NCBI GenBank assembly: GCA_016713275.1
Contig: JADJPL010000011.1
Location: 124,001 to 188,000, forward strand
Length of the DNA stretch: 64,000 nt
Direction: 5' to 3'
DNA from: Haliscomenobacter sp.
GTDB taxonomy: Bacteria; Bacteroidota; Bacteroidia; Chitinophagales; Saprospiraceae
The position numbers and the translations under genes are program-made. A model generated the notes under the pieces. It was not told the origin of the DNA and ran no database searches. It worked only from the letters and a program-made list of their open reading frames with translations. This document shows, piece by piece, positions 33,710 through 42,518 of this stretch (its first letter is position 1; each line of letters begins with the position of its first letter).

Positions 33710-35370
33710 GCCACCGCCAAATGGCTGTTCCGGTAGCTGTACAGGAAATAGATCAGCAGTCCAACGCCCATCCAGCCGAAGAACACCATCCAGCTTTTGG
33801 CCGGGATTTCGATCATCAGATAAGCGGTGGACAACACGCCCAGGATGGGGATTAAAGAATAGTTTCTCAGGAAAGTGAGCACGGCCATCGTCAGGGCGAG
33901 GACGACAAAGAGGATGAACAGCAATTCCTGATAGCCTTCGTGGCCGATATTGGCAAATGCGGCGGTGAGCCTTCCCCAAAAACCGTAGATAAACACGGCT
34001 ACGAGAACCGGTACGATCCACTTGCCGTTGATGTAGGGCAAATTAAATTTCCCAGGCTCTTTCTCTACTTTCGGGAGCAGGAGTACTCCTCCCGACACCA
34101 GGAAAAAGGCGAACAAGGTGCCTATGCTCGTCAGATCGGTCATGAGCACGTCGTCGATGAACAGTACGGGAATTCCCACCAACAAGCCAGTGACGATCGT
34201 GGCAAACCCCGGTGTTTTGTATTTGGGATGGATACTGGCAAATTTTTTGGGGAGCAGCCCGTCGCGGCTCATAATCATCCAGATTCTAGGCTGGCCCAAT
34301 TGGAACACCAGCAACACGCTGGTAGCGGCAACGACCGCGCTGATCGATACCACGAAACCGATACCGCTCATATTGAGCTTTTCAAATACGAAAGCGATGG
34401 GGTCGGTTACCCCTTCAAATTCTTTATAGTTGACCATCCCCGTGATAACCAGGGTCGTCACCACGTAGATTACCGTACAGATTACCAGGGAGTATATCAT
34501 GGCCCGGGGCAGGTCGCGCTGGGGGTTTTTACACTCTTCGGCGGTAGTGGATATGGCATCAAAGCCGATATAGGCAAAGAAAACGGCAGAAACGCCCCGT
34601 AATACCCCTGTCATGCCGTTGGGAAGAAACGGCGACCAGTTGCCTGTCGTGTGGTTGGAAAAGATATACCCCAGCCCAACTACCGCTACAAACACCAGGA
34701 TGATGATCTTGAGCCAAACCATGGCGTTCGCGCTGTTCCGGCTTTCTTTTATTCCAATGAGCGCCAGCCAGGTTACCAGCACCACCACTAAAAACGCAGG
34801 CAGGTTGACAATAAACTTCGCTCCGCCAATTGCTGGAGCAGTCAGATAAGCCATCCCTTCGGTGGGGTCGCCGGAAGCGACCGCGCGCTCGTAAGCGATT
34901 TTAGCGGGCTGAAACCCCGTGCTCAGCCAAGCCGGCAGGTTAATACCAATATTCTCCAGAATGTTGTTGAAATACGAACTCCAGGAAATGGCCACCACGA
35001 TATTCCCTATAGCGTATTCCAAAATCAGGGCCCATCCGATGATCCAGGCGATCATTTCCCCAAACGTAACATACGAATACGTGTACGCGCTGCCCGAAAC
35101 CGGTACCCGGGAGGCAAATTCGGCATAACACAGGGCGGTAAATCCGCAGGCCACAGCGGTTATCAGAAACAGGAAAATAACCCCCGGCCCTCCATTATAA
35201 GCGGCATTGCCGATCGTGGAGAAAATTCCCGCGCCAATGACGGCCGCTATTCCCAAAAACGTGAGGTCGCGCACGCCGAGCGCCCGGCGCAATCCGCCGC
35301 CATCGTGTATCTCTTCTTCAGGAACTAATTGACTGATGGGCTTCTGGCGAAAAAGGGAGGTAAATTTCAT
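33697..35370 (-). CDS. APC-family amino acid permease
   Basis: Integral membrane transporter of about 557 residues with 12-14 hydrophobic segments. The frame is open to 35400, but ATG 35370 (MKFTSLFRQKPISQLVPEEE) is the better start. The first transmembrane helix carries LGIAAVIGAGIFSTIGNAA (GAGIF motif), followed by VPVSGSAYTYSYVTFGEMIAWIIGW. Both are typical of the cationic amino acid transporter branch of the APC superfamily. It imports amino acids with a coupling ion, but specificity cannot be read from sequence. It is monocistronic, and its stop sits in a tandem array. Confidence 0.92.
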   Translation of the reverse strand: MKFTSLFRQKPISQLVPEEEIHDGGGLRRALGVRDLTFLGIAAVIGAGIFSTIGNAAYNGGPGVIFLFLITAVACGFTALCYAEFASRVPVSGSAYTYSYVTFGEMIAWIIGWALILEYAIGNIVVAISWSSYFNNILENIGINLPAWLSTGFQPAKIAYERAVASGDPTEGMAYLTAPAIGGAKFIVNLPAFLVVVLVTWLALIGIKESRNSANAMVWLKIIILVFVAVVGLGYIFSNHTTGNWSPFLPNGMTGVLRGVSAVFFAYIGFDAISTTAEECKNPQRDLPRAMIYSLVICTVIYVVTTLVITGMVNYKEFEGVTDPIAFVFEKLNMSGIGFVVSISAVVAATSVLLVFQLGQPRIWMIMSRDGLLPKKFASIHPKYKTPGFATIVTGLLVGIPVLFIDDVLMTDLTSIGTLFAFFLVSGGVLLLPKVEKEPGKFNLPYINGKWIVPVLVAVFIYGFWGRLTAAFANIGHEGYQELLFILFVVLALTMAVLTFLRNYSLIPILGVLSTAYLMIEIPAKSWMVFFGWMGVGLLIYFLYSYRNSHLAVAGRR

Positions 35371-35439
35371 TCTGCAATTTTTGCCGACTAAGAAACGCAA
35401 TTTTCCGAAGTTATCGAAAGGAAGGGAAAAACTTGGGAT

Positions 35440-35540
35440 AAAGGATGGAGAGGGTGGAGAGGATGGAGAGGATGTAGAGGATGTAGAGGATGTAAGGGAT
35501 GTAGAGGATGGAGAGGATTTAAGGGATGTAGAGGATGTTG
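35440..35540. repeat. Tandem array, GAGGATGTA unit (array A2)
   Basis: About ten degenerate 9-bp units (GAGGATGTA, GAGGATGGA, AGGGATGTA) upstream of the APC permease start. It has the same unit as array A1 at 5482-5602, 30 kb away. Unlike the other arrays it is not directly behind a stop codon: the nearest is that of the minus-strand lipoprotein at 35721, 180 nt away. Confidence 0.85.
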
Positions 35541-35572
35541 GCTTGATTATGGATGAAAATTCCCCTGTTCGC

Positions 35573-35622
35573 CGAAATCCTCAGATTTCGTGCGGAATTA
35601 TTCGCCGGTCCCCCGACCGGCG
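35573..35622. repeat. Two REP-like hairpins
   Basis: CGAAATCC/GGATTTCG-like hairpin (35573-35590) followed by CGCCGGTC-CCCC-GACCGGCG (35603-35622, 8-bp perfect stem). A third weak one, GCGCACTACAAATGCGC, lies just after. They fill the gap between array A2 and the minus-strand lipoprotein end and may terminate its transcription. Confidence 0.6.
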
Positions 35623-35720
35623 TGCGATTTGAGGCATTCCTGTGGATGCGCACTACAAATGCGCTATTTTTTAGGATTAGCCGATAGATGCTTTCGGAAA
35701 GAAAACATTTTTCTTAATCC

Positions 35721-36155
35721 TTACATCCCTCCATTTCCCTGATACAGCAGCTTCCCTTTGCGGTCCTCCAGCGAGTACATTCCCCGCCAATGTTTAAGAA
35801 CCCATTTTTTGTTTTTCCAGGTCCCTGCGTCGTTTTTCCCTACTCTGGGGAGCAGCACCGCCGGCTGGCCGGGTAGGAAGAGCTCTGCCTGGGCATCTTC
35901 GTCGGGCGACTTGAAAACGATAAAGGAGGAGGTGGTTTGATCCAGGCTTTTATCCTGGGGGTTCAGGCGGATGCCGTCTTCAAATAGCCGGATGCATTCC
36001 CCTTTCAGAGCGGACCACACGTAGCCTGCAGAGCCGATGCATCCGTGCGCATCGCGGTCGCCTCCAATGGCTTGGTTCGGGGGATTTTGGGCGGTACAGG
36101 CGGTAAAGAAAAAGAAGACAGGAACCAGGGCGGATAAAAAAGCTTTCGGCATCAC
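35721..36155 (-). CDS. Small hypothetical lipoprotein with HGCIGSAGYVW motif
   Basis: Protein of 144 residues. The N-terminal signal MMPKAFLSALVPVFFFFTAC carries a lipobox (FTAC). A short Cys-containing segment follows, GGDRDAHGCIGSAGYVWSA then GECIRLFEDGIRLNP, which recurs in small exported bacterial proteins and resembles a Kazal-like disulfide knot. The remainder is beta-rich (AELFLPGQPAVLLPRVG, KKWVLKHWRGMYSLEDRKG). Function is unknown; envelope location is the main inference. Confidence 0.78.
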   Translation of the reverse strand: MMPKAFLSALVPVFFFFTACTAQNPPNQAIGGDRDAHGCIGSAGYVWSALKGECIRLFEDGIRLNPQDKSLDQTTSSFIVFKSPDEDAQAELFLPGQPAVLLPRVGKNDAGTWKNKKWVLKHWRGMYSLEDRKGKLLYQGNGGM

Positions 36156-36304
36156 GATTATAGCGTTTTAGGTTAAAAATCAGCGAGTACGCTCCGAATC
36201 CATTTCATCGCATATTCGCTATTTTGTTCTCCCCCAAGTTACGCCTTTTTATTTCAGAAGTTCAAGGGTGGGCTGCTTCAAAACCAGTTGTTCGGAACGA
36301 ATCC

Positions 36305-36456
36305 GGCTTGGCTCAAAAGGCTGTTTTTGTCCAAGGCAGCCCAAAAACAGGTTCTTTTTTCGATTCAAATAAAAAATCGCTTTGCAGTTTTTTATTTGAA
36401 TCGAAAAAAGAACCTGAAATTTCATGTTGGTAACAAAGATTGGTCTTTTGAGCCAG
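36305..36456. mobile_element. MITE-like element, family B, copy 3 (hairpin flipped)
   Basis: An element of about 150 bp with left end GGCTTGGCTCAAAA and right end TTTTGAGCCAGC. The right flank (TTTCATG...AACAAAGATTGGTC) matches copy 1 in the same orientation. The central hairpin 36348-36416 has perfect 29-bp arms around the loop TCGCTTTGCAG, which is nearly the reverse complement of the copy 1 loop. The 36156-36304 stretch upstream holds no gene. Confidence 0.78.
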
Positions 36457-36459
36457 CTT

Positions 36460-36525
36460 CCCCAACCACTCAACCACTAACCACCAACCACCAGCCACCA
36501 ACCACCAACCACTAACCACTCCATC
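36460..36525. repeat. Post-stop tandem array, AACCACCAACCACT unit (array E)
   Basis: Degenerate 7-bp units (AACCACC, AACCACT, AGCCACC) immediately downstream of the minus-strand mscL stop (36524-36526). On that strand it reads TGGTTAGTGG-like units, giving a TAG in frame five codons after TGA. Confidence 0.8.
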
Positions 36526-36955
36526 ATCCTTTCTTCAACAAATCCCGTATGTCCGCCAGCAACTCTTCGGCTGTAGGGCCGGCAGGAGCGGGTGCGGGGG
36601 CAGGCGCCTCGGCTTTTTTCATTTTATTCATGCCTTTGACGACGAAGAACAAGGCCATGGCCACGATCAGGAAGGAGATCACGGCATTGATGAATACGCC
36701 GTAGGCCAGCACCACGCCCCCCGCCTTGCGGATGTCGTCTGCCGAGGCCATATTGACGTCGGCGCCTTCGGGCGCTTTCAGCAGAACAAACAGGTTGCTG
36801 AAGTCCGGGCTTCCAGTAATGACGGCCAATACAGGCATCAGAATGTCATTCACCAAAGACGTGACAATGGTTCCGAATGCTGCGCCGATGATAATCCCGA
36901 TGGCCATGTCGAGCATATTGCCCTGCAATGCAAACGCTTTGAATTCTTTGAGCAT
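36524..36955 (-). CDS. mscL: Large-conductance mechanosensitive channel MscL
   Basis: Pore-forming channel of 143 residues that opens under membrane tension to release osmolytes on hypo-osmotic shock. The start is ATG 36955 (MLKEFKAFALQGNMLDMAIG); the frame extends 11 codons further but without family support. TM1 is MAIGIIIGAAFGTIVTSLVN, the periplasmic loop contains PDFSNLFVLL, and TM2 is FINAVISFLIVAMALFFVVK. The end has an Ala-Pro linker (APAPAPAPAG) and a C-terminal helix LLADIRDLLKKG. All landmarks and the usual length are present. The extra N-terminal MRIFFTKTVIN could reflect an alternative upstream start. Confidence 0.95.
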   Translation of the reverse strand: MLKEFKAFALQGNMLDMAIGIIIGAAFGTIVTSLVNDILMPVLAVITGSPDFSNLFVLLKAPEGADVNMASADDIRKAGGVVLAYGVFINAVISFLIVAMALFFVVKGMNKMKKAEAPAPAPAPAGPTAEELLADIRDLLKKG

Positions 36956-37060
36956 GTTAATAACGGTTTTAGTGAAAAAAATCCGCAACCAATATAATCA
37001 ATAAGGAATTCTTCCTCGCTTCAAAATGGGGATAAAGTGGTATGAACAACGAAGGACAAA

Positions 37061-37106
37061 AAGAAAAGGCCCTTCTCGCCAAACAGATTTGGGCGAGAAG
37101 GGCCTT
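37061..37106 (-). terminator. Intrinsic terminator of the aconitase gene
   Basis: A perfect 15-bp stem (AAGGCCCTTCTCGCC with GGCGAGAAGGGCCTT, loop 11 nt) is followed on the minus strand by TTCTTTTTG. It lies 24 nt after the aconitase stop. Confidence 0.85.
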
Positions 37107-37129
37107 ATTGCTTCCTGTTTTACCGTGGA

Positions 37130-39400
37130 TTACGCCAAACCACTCTCTGAGCGGATCTTGTTCAGGGCGGAGCCTGCGCGGACCCACTCGATCTGTTGCT
37201 CGTTGTAGGTATGCGCTACGTCGAAGCGATCGGTTGTCCCATCGGCATGATGCAATTCCACCTGCAGCGGCACGCCCGGCGTCATCGACTCAAACCCAAG
37301 GATAGAAATGGTATCGTCCTGACGGATTTTGTCGTAATCTTCCGGATGGACGAAGGTCAGGGCGAGCATCCCTTGTTTTTTCAGGTTGGTTTCGTGGATG
37401 CGGGCAAAGGATTTTACGACCACGGCCTTAACCCCCAGGAAGCGGGGCTGCATAGCGGCGTGTTCCCGGGAAGACCCTTCTCCGTAGTTTTCTTCGCCGA
37501 ATACCACCGTCCCGATCCCGGCGTTCCGGTAAGCGATGCCGGAGTCCGGCACGGCCAGGTATTTGTTTTCTACGTAATTCAGCACGAGATTCATTTCCCC
37601 GTTAAAGGCGTTGATGGCGCTGATGAAGGTATTCTTCGAGATATTTTCCAGGTGCCCGCGGAATTCGAGCCAGGGGCCTGCCATGGAGATATGGTCGGTA
37701 GTGCACTTTCCTTTTGCTTTGATCAAAATGCGCATGCCGCTGAGCTGCTCCGCCGTAATGGGTTTGAACGGATCGAGCAACTGGAGGCGGTTGGAATCCG
37801 GCGCTACGTGGACTTCAATGGCGAAGCTATCGATGGCAGGCGCTACAAAGCCGGCGTCTTCGACGGCAAATCCTTTCGACGGCAATTCTACCCCACTGGG
37901 TGGGTCCAGTTTGACGGCCTGGCCTTCTTCATTGACGAGGGTGTCGGTCAGCGGGTTGAACGTCAGGTCGCCGGCAATAGCCATGGCGGTGACGATTTCC
38001 GGCGAAGCCACGAAGGAGCGGGTTTGGGGGTTGCCGTCGTTGCGCTTGGAGAAGTTGCGGTTGAAGGAAGTAATGATGGAGTTGGCCCGGTTGGGATCGT
38101 CGGTATGGCGGGCCCATTGGCCGATGCAGGGGCCGCAGGCATTCGCCATGACGACGCCGCCGATTTCTTCAAAAACAGCGAGCTGGCCGTCGCGTTCTAC
38201 CGTGTACCGGATTTGTTCGGAGCCCGGAGTGACGGTGAATTCCGCTTTGGCTTTCAGTTTCTTGGCTTTCGCCTGCCGGGCAACCGACGCCGCCCGGTCG
38301 AGGTCTTCGTAGGAGGAGTTGGTGCAGGAGCCGATCAGGCCCACTTCCAGTTTCTGCGGGTACCCGTTCTCCCGTACCGCCTGGGCAAACTTGGAGATCG
38401 GCCAGGCGAGATCTGGCGTATAGGGGCCATTGATATGGGGCTCCAACGTGTTCAGGTCGATCTCGACCACCTGGTCGAAGTATTTTTCCGGACTGGCGTA
38501 ACATTCGGGGTCGCCAGTCAGGTGCTGGCGGATGCCGTCTGCCAGGCCGGCGATTTCCGCTCTTCCTGTAGCGCGCAGGTAGCGGCTCATGGATTCGTCA
38601 TAGCCGAAGGTAGAGGTCGTGGCGCCGATCTCGGCGCCCATGTTACAGATCGTTCCTTTGCCGGTACAGGACATCGACTCGGCGCCGTCGCCAAAGTACT
38701 CCACAATCGCGCCGGTGCCGCCTTTTACGGTCAGAATGCCGGCCACTTTCAGGATCACGTCTTTGGCCGAAGTCCATCCCGACATCTTTCCCGTGAGTTT
38801 CACCCCGATCAGTTTGGGCATTTTCAGTTCCCAGGGCATGCCGACCATGACGTCCACGGCGTCGGCGCCGCCGACCCCAATAGCCACCATCCCTAGTCCG
38901 CCCGCGTTGGGGGTGTGGGAATCCGTCCCGATCATCATACCGCCTGGGAACGCATAATTTTCCAAAACGATCTGGTGGATGATCCCGGCGCCTGGTTTCC
39001 AGAAGCCGATACCGTATTTATTCGACACCGTGGCCAGAAAGTCGTATACTTCGGAGTTGCCGCTGAGGGCGGTTTTCAAATCTTCTTCAGCGCCCACTTC
39101 CGCCTGGATCAGGTGATCGCAGTGAACGGTGGAGGGCACCGCCGTCGTTTCGCGGCCGCACATCATGAACTGGAGCAACGCCATTTGCGCGGTTGCATCC
39201 TGCATCGCTACGCGGTCGGGAGCGAAAAACACATAGTCCTTACCCCGGTGGTAGCTCTGGAGCGGGGAATCGGCGTGGAGGTGTGCGTAAAGGATTTTTT
39301 CGGCCAGGGTAAGCGGACGGCCTAGTACGGCTCTGGCTTCTTCAATGCGCTTGGGGAAAGCTGCATAAACCGCCTGGATCATGGAAAGATCGAATGGCAT
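37130..39400 (-). CDS. acn: Aconitate hydratase
   Basis: TCA-cycle enzyme of 756 residues that interconverts citrate and isocitrate through cis-aconitate with a [4Fe-4S] cluster. The three cluster cysteines are visible: Cys359 in GLIGSCTNSS, and Cys422 and Cys425 in ACGPCIGQW. Other motifs are MIGTDSHTPNAGGLG and the swivel-domain segment VVFGEENYGEGSSREHAAMQ. Length and motif arrangement fit the mitochondrial-type aconitase common in Bacteroidota rather than AcnA or AcnB of enterobacteria. The gene is monocistronic with its own terminator at 37061-37106. Confidence 0.97.
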   Translation of the reverse strand: MPFDLSMIQAVYAAFPKRIEEARAVLGRPLTLAEKILYAHLHADSPLQSYHRGKDYVFFAPDRVAMQDATAQMALLQFMMCGRETTAVPSTVHCDHLIQAEVGAEEDLKTALSGNSEVYDFLATVSNKYGIGFWKPGAGIIHQIVLENYAFPGGMMIGTDSHTPNAGGLGMVAIGVGGADAVDVMVGMPWELKMPKLIGVKLTGKMSGWTSAKDVILKVAGILTVKGGTGAIVEYFGDGAESMSCTGKGTICNMGAEIGATTSTFGYDESMSRYLRATGRAEIAGLADGIRQHLTGDPECYASPEKYFDQVVEIDLNTLEPHINGPYTPDLAWPISKFAQAVRENGYPQKLEVGLIGSCTNSSYEDLDRAASVARQAKAKKLKAKAEFTVTPGSEQIRYTVERDGQLAVFEEIGGVVMANACGPCIGQWARHTDDPNRANSIITSFNRNFSKRNDGNPQTRSFVASPEIVTAMAIAGDLTFNPLTDTLVNEEGQAVKLDPPSGVELPSKGFAVEDAGFVAPAIDSFAIEVHVAPDSNRLQLLDPFKPITAEQLSGMRILIKAKGKCTTDHISMAGPWLEFRGHLENISKNTFISAINAFNGEMNLVLNYVENKYLAVPDSGIAYRNAGIGTVVFGEENYGEGSSREHAAMQPRFLGVKAVVVKSFARIHETNLKKQGMLALTFVHPEDYDKIRQDDTISILGFESMTPGVPLQVELHHADGTTDRFDVAHTYNEQQIEWVRAGSALNKIRSESGLA

Positions 39401-39801
39401 AATCGTTCAGGTTTTATTTGTTCTCAATCTTGGATCTTGGCTGCATCATTTTGCACAAGCCCTGCAAAGGTAAAACAATTAGCTCTTTTTTGTAAATGCC
39501 TTCCAATATAAGATGGGTTGAGCCGGAAATTTGTTCAATCAAATCCTTCCTTTATCCAAAGAAAATTTTATCAATCTTTTCGAATTTTGTTTTTTGTTGG
39601 CATTGGTGACCGAAAAAACCAAATCAATAAAAAGCAACCTTGTGTTTTATTCAAAGAAATTCTGCCAACGTGTATTTCTTCGAAAGAAATTTTTGAATAA
39701 ATTGAATAGGTATCTGCCAAGCTGAAGACGTTCTATATGCGGGTTCCCCTTCCCTTAATTCCTTTTTATTACGTTTTCACCCAACCTAAATGACCCCGGA
39801 C

Positions 39802-39996
39802 TAGAAGCCATCTCAAAACTATAGAATATGGCGTTCTCCCCCTTTGAAGGGGGCCGGGGGGATGAAACCTTTCCACAGCATCCCAAAAGTTTCATCCCCC
39901 TAACCCCCTTCAAAGGGGGAACGTGCTTCGTCAGCCTTTCCCATGGGGTTAAGGAATGCCTCCCACGCCTTGAAAAGGGTTTTGAGATAGCTTCTA
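39802..39996. mobile_element. Nested inverted-repeat element (family C)
   Basis: A 195-bp element with 18-bp ends TAGAAGCCATCTCAAAAC and GTTTTGAGATAGCTTCTA (one mismatch). Inside lies a second inverted repeat, 39833-39922, whose arms contain CCCCCTTTGAAGGGGG and GGGGGATGAAAC. It has no ORF. The CTCAAAA core of the ends recalls family B. The rest of the 39401-40028 gap is AT-rich without a supported gene; small ORFs at 39518-39725 have no recognisable features. Confidence 0.7.
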
Positions 39997-40028
39997 AATT
40001 GCCTTATTGTAATAAAAAATTTTTTAAC

Positions 40029-40589
40029 ATGAAAAATTCCTTTTTGAAAAGCTTTCCCCTTCTAGCTCTGGCCGCCTCCTGGAACATGGGTTGCACGCCA
40101 TCCTGCGGCGATCCGGCATTAGTAGCCATTCCTGCCGCAGATGCCACAGCGCCAACGGGCAAATGGATGGTTTCCGTGCTGACGGTCACCCCTTCCGGTC
40201 CAATCTCCTCCATGACGCCTTATGAAGATCCGTCGAACACCCTTTCGGTAAAAACTACGGATGAAGTGACGGTACAATGGGTAGTTACCGACGAAGAAAG
40301 CGGCATCAAGACGACCAGTATGGAAGGAAGCTGGGTACAAGCCTGCAGTACGCCCTCCGGACCAATTAGCGCCACGGCGTTACTCTCCAAGGTGGAACAG
40401 GATCTGAGTTTTCTGACGGTCTGTGCGCTGAAATCCTGGAGCCTTCCCCGAACGGAAGTTAAGGTAAACCTTACCTGCCCCCCGGCTGGAACCTTGACCG
40501 ATGCAAGCTATACCTTCACAGGTAAGGCAACCAACAGCAAAGGCGGAGGGTCCATGTCCGTTTTGAAAATCAACATTTCAGCTCCTTAA
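40029..40589 (+). CDS. Hypothetical lipoprotein
   Basis: Protein of 186 residues. The frame is open from 39828 through a repeat element, but ATG 40029 gives a lipoprotein signal (MKNSFLKSFPLLALAASWNM then GCTP; Cys22). The mature part looks like an all-beta, Ig-like fold (TPSGPISSMTPYEDPSNTL, TTDEVTVQWVVTDEESGIKT, TDASYTFTGKATNSKGGGS). No catalytic residues are seen. It starts 33 nt after the family C element and converges with the GCS2-CBS gene after 9 nt. Confidence 0.75.
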   Translation: MKNSFLKSFPLLALAASWNMGCTPSCGDPALVAIPAADATAPTGKWMVSVLTVTPSGPISSMTPYEDPSNTLSVKTTDEVTVQWVVTDEESGIKTTSMEGSWVQACSTPSGPISATALLSKVEQDLSFLTVCALKSWSLPRTEVKVNLTCPPAGTLTDASYTFTGKATNSKGGGSMSVLKINISAP

Positions 40590-40598
40590 CGGGCAGGG

Positions 40599-42518
40599 CT
40601 ACCCCAGCCGCTCCATGAGCCGGGCGGTAATCTGGAGAAAATCGACTTCGGTAATCATCCCGATGAGTTCGTCGTTTTCCACCACAGGGAGGCAACCGAT
40701 CTGTTTTTCCTGCATCAGCCGCATGGCTTCGAGGATGGTGGTCTGGGGCAGAATAGAGATGGGGTCGGCGATCATTATGTCCTGTACGGTGGTCATTTCC
40801 CGTTCATCCGGGGCGCCGAGTTTCATGAAATGGCGGAGGGCCAGCCTGGAAGTGACCAGGCCGCACAAATGGCCTTTGGCATCCTCGACCGGCAGGTAGC
40901 GGATGCGCTTCCAGTCCATGAGTTGGGCGGCCAGTTCAATCAGATCGTCTTGCTGCACGGTGAGGAAATCGGTTTGCATAAAGGCCTCTACCCGCAAACC
41001 GGCAGGTTGGTAATTATCCAGGTCGGTCAGTTCGGGCATATCCCAGGTGTGTACAGGTTTGCCTTGAATTTGGTTTTGCAACATGCTGGCGGTCATTACC
41101 CGGAGCGCCTCGTCAGCATTGCTTTCTTTTTTGAGTTTGGTATAGGCTCTGAGCTGCCACCGGGCGCCGTTGCGGTGGTGGCGGGCGCGTTCTTCGATGA
41201 TGCCCAGGTAGGTGTCCATATCTCCGGCATCCACGCTTTGTTTTTGGAGGCCCGCCCGGGCGAGGGGAAGCAGTTCGTGGAGGATGAGATCGCAGGCAGA
41301 GATCTTTTGATCGTTGAACCAGGTAAACTTGGTGTCAATTCCAAAACGGGCGGCTTTTTCAAAATTATCCCGCACGTCTTCCCAACTCATTTTCTGCCGG
41401 ACGTCGGGGTAGGCTTCGTAAAAGCCCGTCACGGCGCCCAGCCACAACGCGGCGTTGGCCATTTGATCCGGCACAGAAGGCCCTGCCGGCAGCACCCGGT
41501 TTTCGATGCGCAAATGAGGCGCTCCATTGGGGCTGATGCCGTAACAGGGTCTGTTCCAGCGGTAGACGGTGGAATTGTGCACCCGCAACGCTTTGAGGCC
41601 CGGGATGCGCCCTGCGCCAATTTCCTGCAGCGCGTCTTCGGCAATATCCGCGCAGATCAGAGGCCGGAACCGGGCAATATCCTCGCGATAGATTTCGAGG
41701 ATGGAATGTTCCAGCCATCCGGCGCCGAAGCTCACCCTGGGGCTTCGTTCCCGTAAGTGGGCGTGGGTGGTGCGCACATCCACCGATTGCTGAAACAGGG
41801 CAATACGGGTCTCATGCCAGAGCCGCCTGCCAAATACGATGGGGGAATTCGCTGCGATAGCCAGCACAGGCCCGGATAAGGCCTGTGCGATGTTGTACAT
41901 CGGAGCAAAATCCCGGGGCGCCACCTGAAGGTGTACCTGGAAACTGGTGTTGCAAGCTTCCAGCAGGGGAGAATCGTGCTTGACCAGCAATTCGTCGATT
42001 CCGTGCAGGCGCAATTCGAAGGCCTGCCCGGTCAGTTCTGCATGGATCGCGTCAATGAGCAGGCGGTAGCGCTCCAAAGGAGTCAGGTTGTGCAGTTCGA
42101 GGTCGTGCTTCCGGATGGTGGGCAGGATACCGGTGAGGATCAATGTTGCCCCAAGAGGGCTCAGCGCCTCCCGGATGGCCTGAAGCTGGGTTTCGATCTC
42201 CTGTTCCATGTCGCGCAGGCAACGTTGCTCAAAAACCCTGGGTTGGAGGTTGATCTCCAGGTTAAAACGTGCAAGTTCCGTTACTATGGCCGGGTTGTCC
42301 GCTAATTGTTGCAGGATTTCCATTGCCAGGGGCACGGGTTTGAGGGTGCGGGCGTCGATGAGAAAGAGTTCCTGCTCCGCGCCAATCCGCGTGACTCCCT
42401 GCTCGAAAGCCTCGTGTTCGAGCAAATAATCCAGGGCCTGCAAGTCGGTCAGCAACCTGCGGGTAAAATGCCGGCGCAGCAACTGATCGGAAATGGAAAC
42501 TACCTTTTGCTCCCCCAT
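40599..42518 (-). CDS. GCS2-type glutamate-cysteine ligase-like protein fused to two CBS domains
   Basis: Protein of 639 residues. Residues 1-490 are a carboxylate-amine ligase of the GCS2 family (GAEQELFLIDARTLKPVP, RFNLEINLQPRVFE, ACNTSFQVHLQVAPRDF, GIDTKFTWFNDQ), the fold that makes gamma-glutamylcysteine in plants and many bacteria. The C-terminal 145 residues form a pair of CBS domains (FMQTDFLTVQQDDLIELAAQ, VQDIMIADPISILPQTTILEAM, MITEVDFL) that bind adenine nucleotides and could set activity to energy state. Whether the substrate is Glu/Cys or another amine acid is not known. The gene is complete; a 91-nt gap separates it from the divergent lipoprotein. Confidence 0.88.
   Translation of the reverse strand: MGEQKVVSISDQLLRRHFTRRLLTDLQALDYLLEHEAFEQGVTRIGAEQELFLIDARTLKPVPLAMEILQQLADNPAIVTELARFNLEINLQPRVFEQRCLRDMEQEIETQLQAIREALSPLGATLILTGILPTIRKHDLELHNLTPLERYRLLIDAIHAELTGQAFELRLHGIDELLVKHDSPLLEACNTSFQVHLQVAPRDFAPMYNIAQALSGPVLAIAANSPIVFGRRLWHETRIALFQQSVDVRTTHAHLRERSPRVSFGAGWLEHSILEIYREDIARFRPLICADIAEDALQEIGAGRIPGLKALRVHNSTVYRWNRPCYGISPNGAPHLRIENRVLPAGPSVPDQMANAALWLGAVTGFYEAYPDVRQKMSWEDVRDNFEKAARFGIDTKFTWFNDQKISACDLILHELLPLARAGLQKQSVDAGDMDTYLGIIEERARHHRNGARWQLRAYTKLKKESNADEALRVMTASMLQNQIQGKPVHTWDMPELTDLDNYQPAGLRVEAFMQTDFLTVQQDDLIELAAQLMDWKRIRYLPVEDAKGHLCGLVTSRLALRHFMKLGAPDEREMTTVQDIMIADPISILPQTTILEAMRLMQEKQIGCLPVVENDELIGMITEVDFLQITARLMERLG

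Noticed and set aside
37196..38896. 566-codon plus-strand open frame
   Set aside because: Antisense shadow of aconitase, caused by high GC and codon bias.
39518..39725. Two small plus-strand ORFs of about 60 codons
   Set aside because: AT-rich intergenic DNA, no signal peptide or domain, and poor start context.
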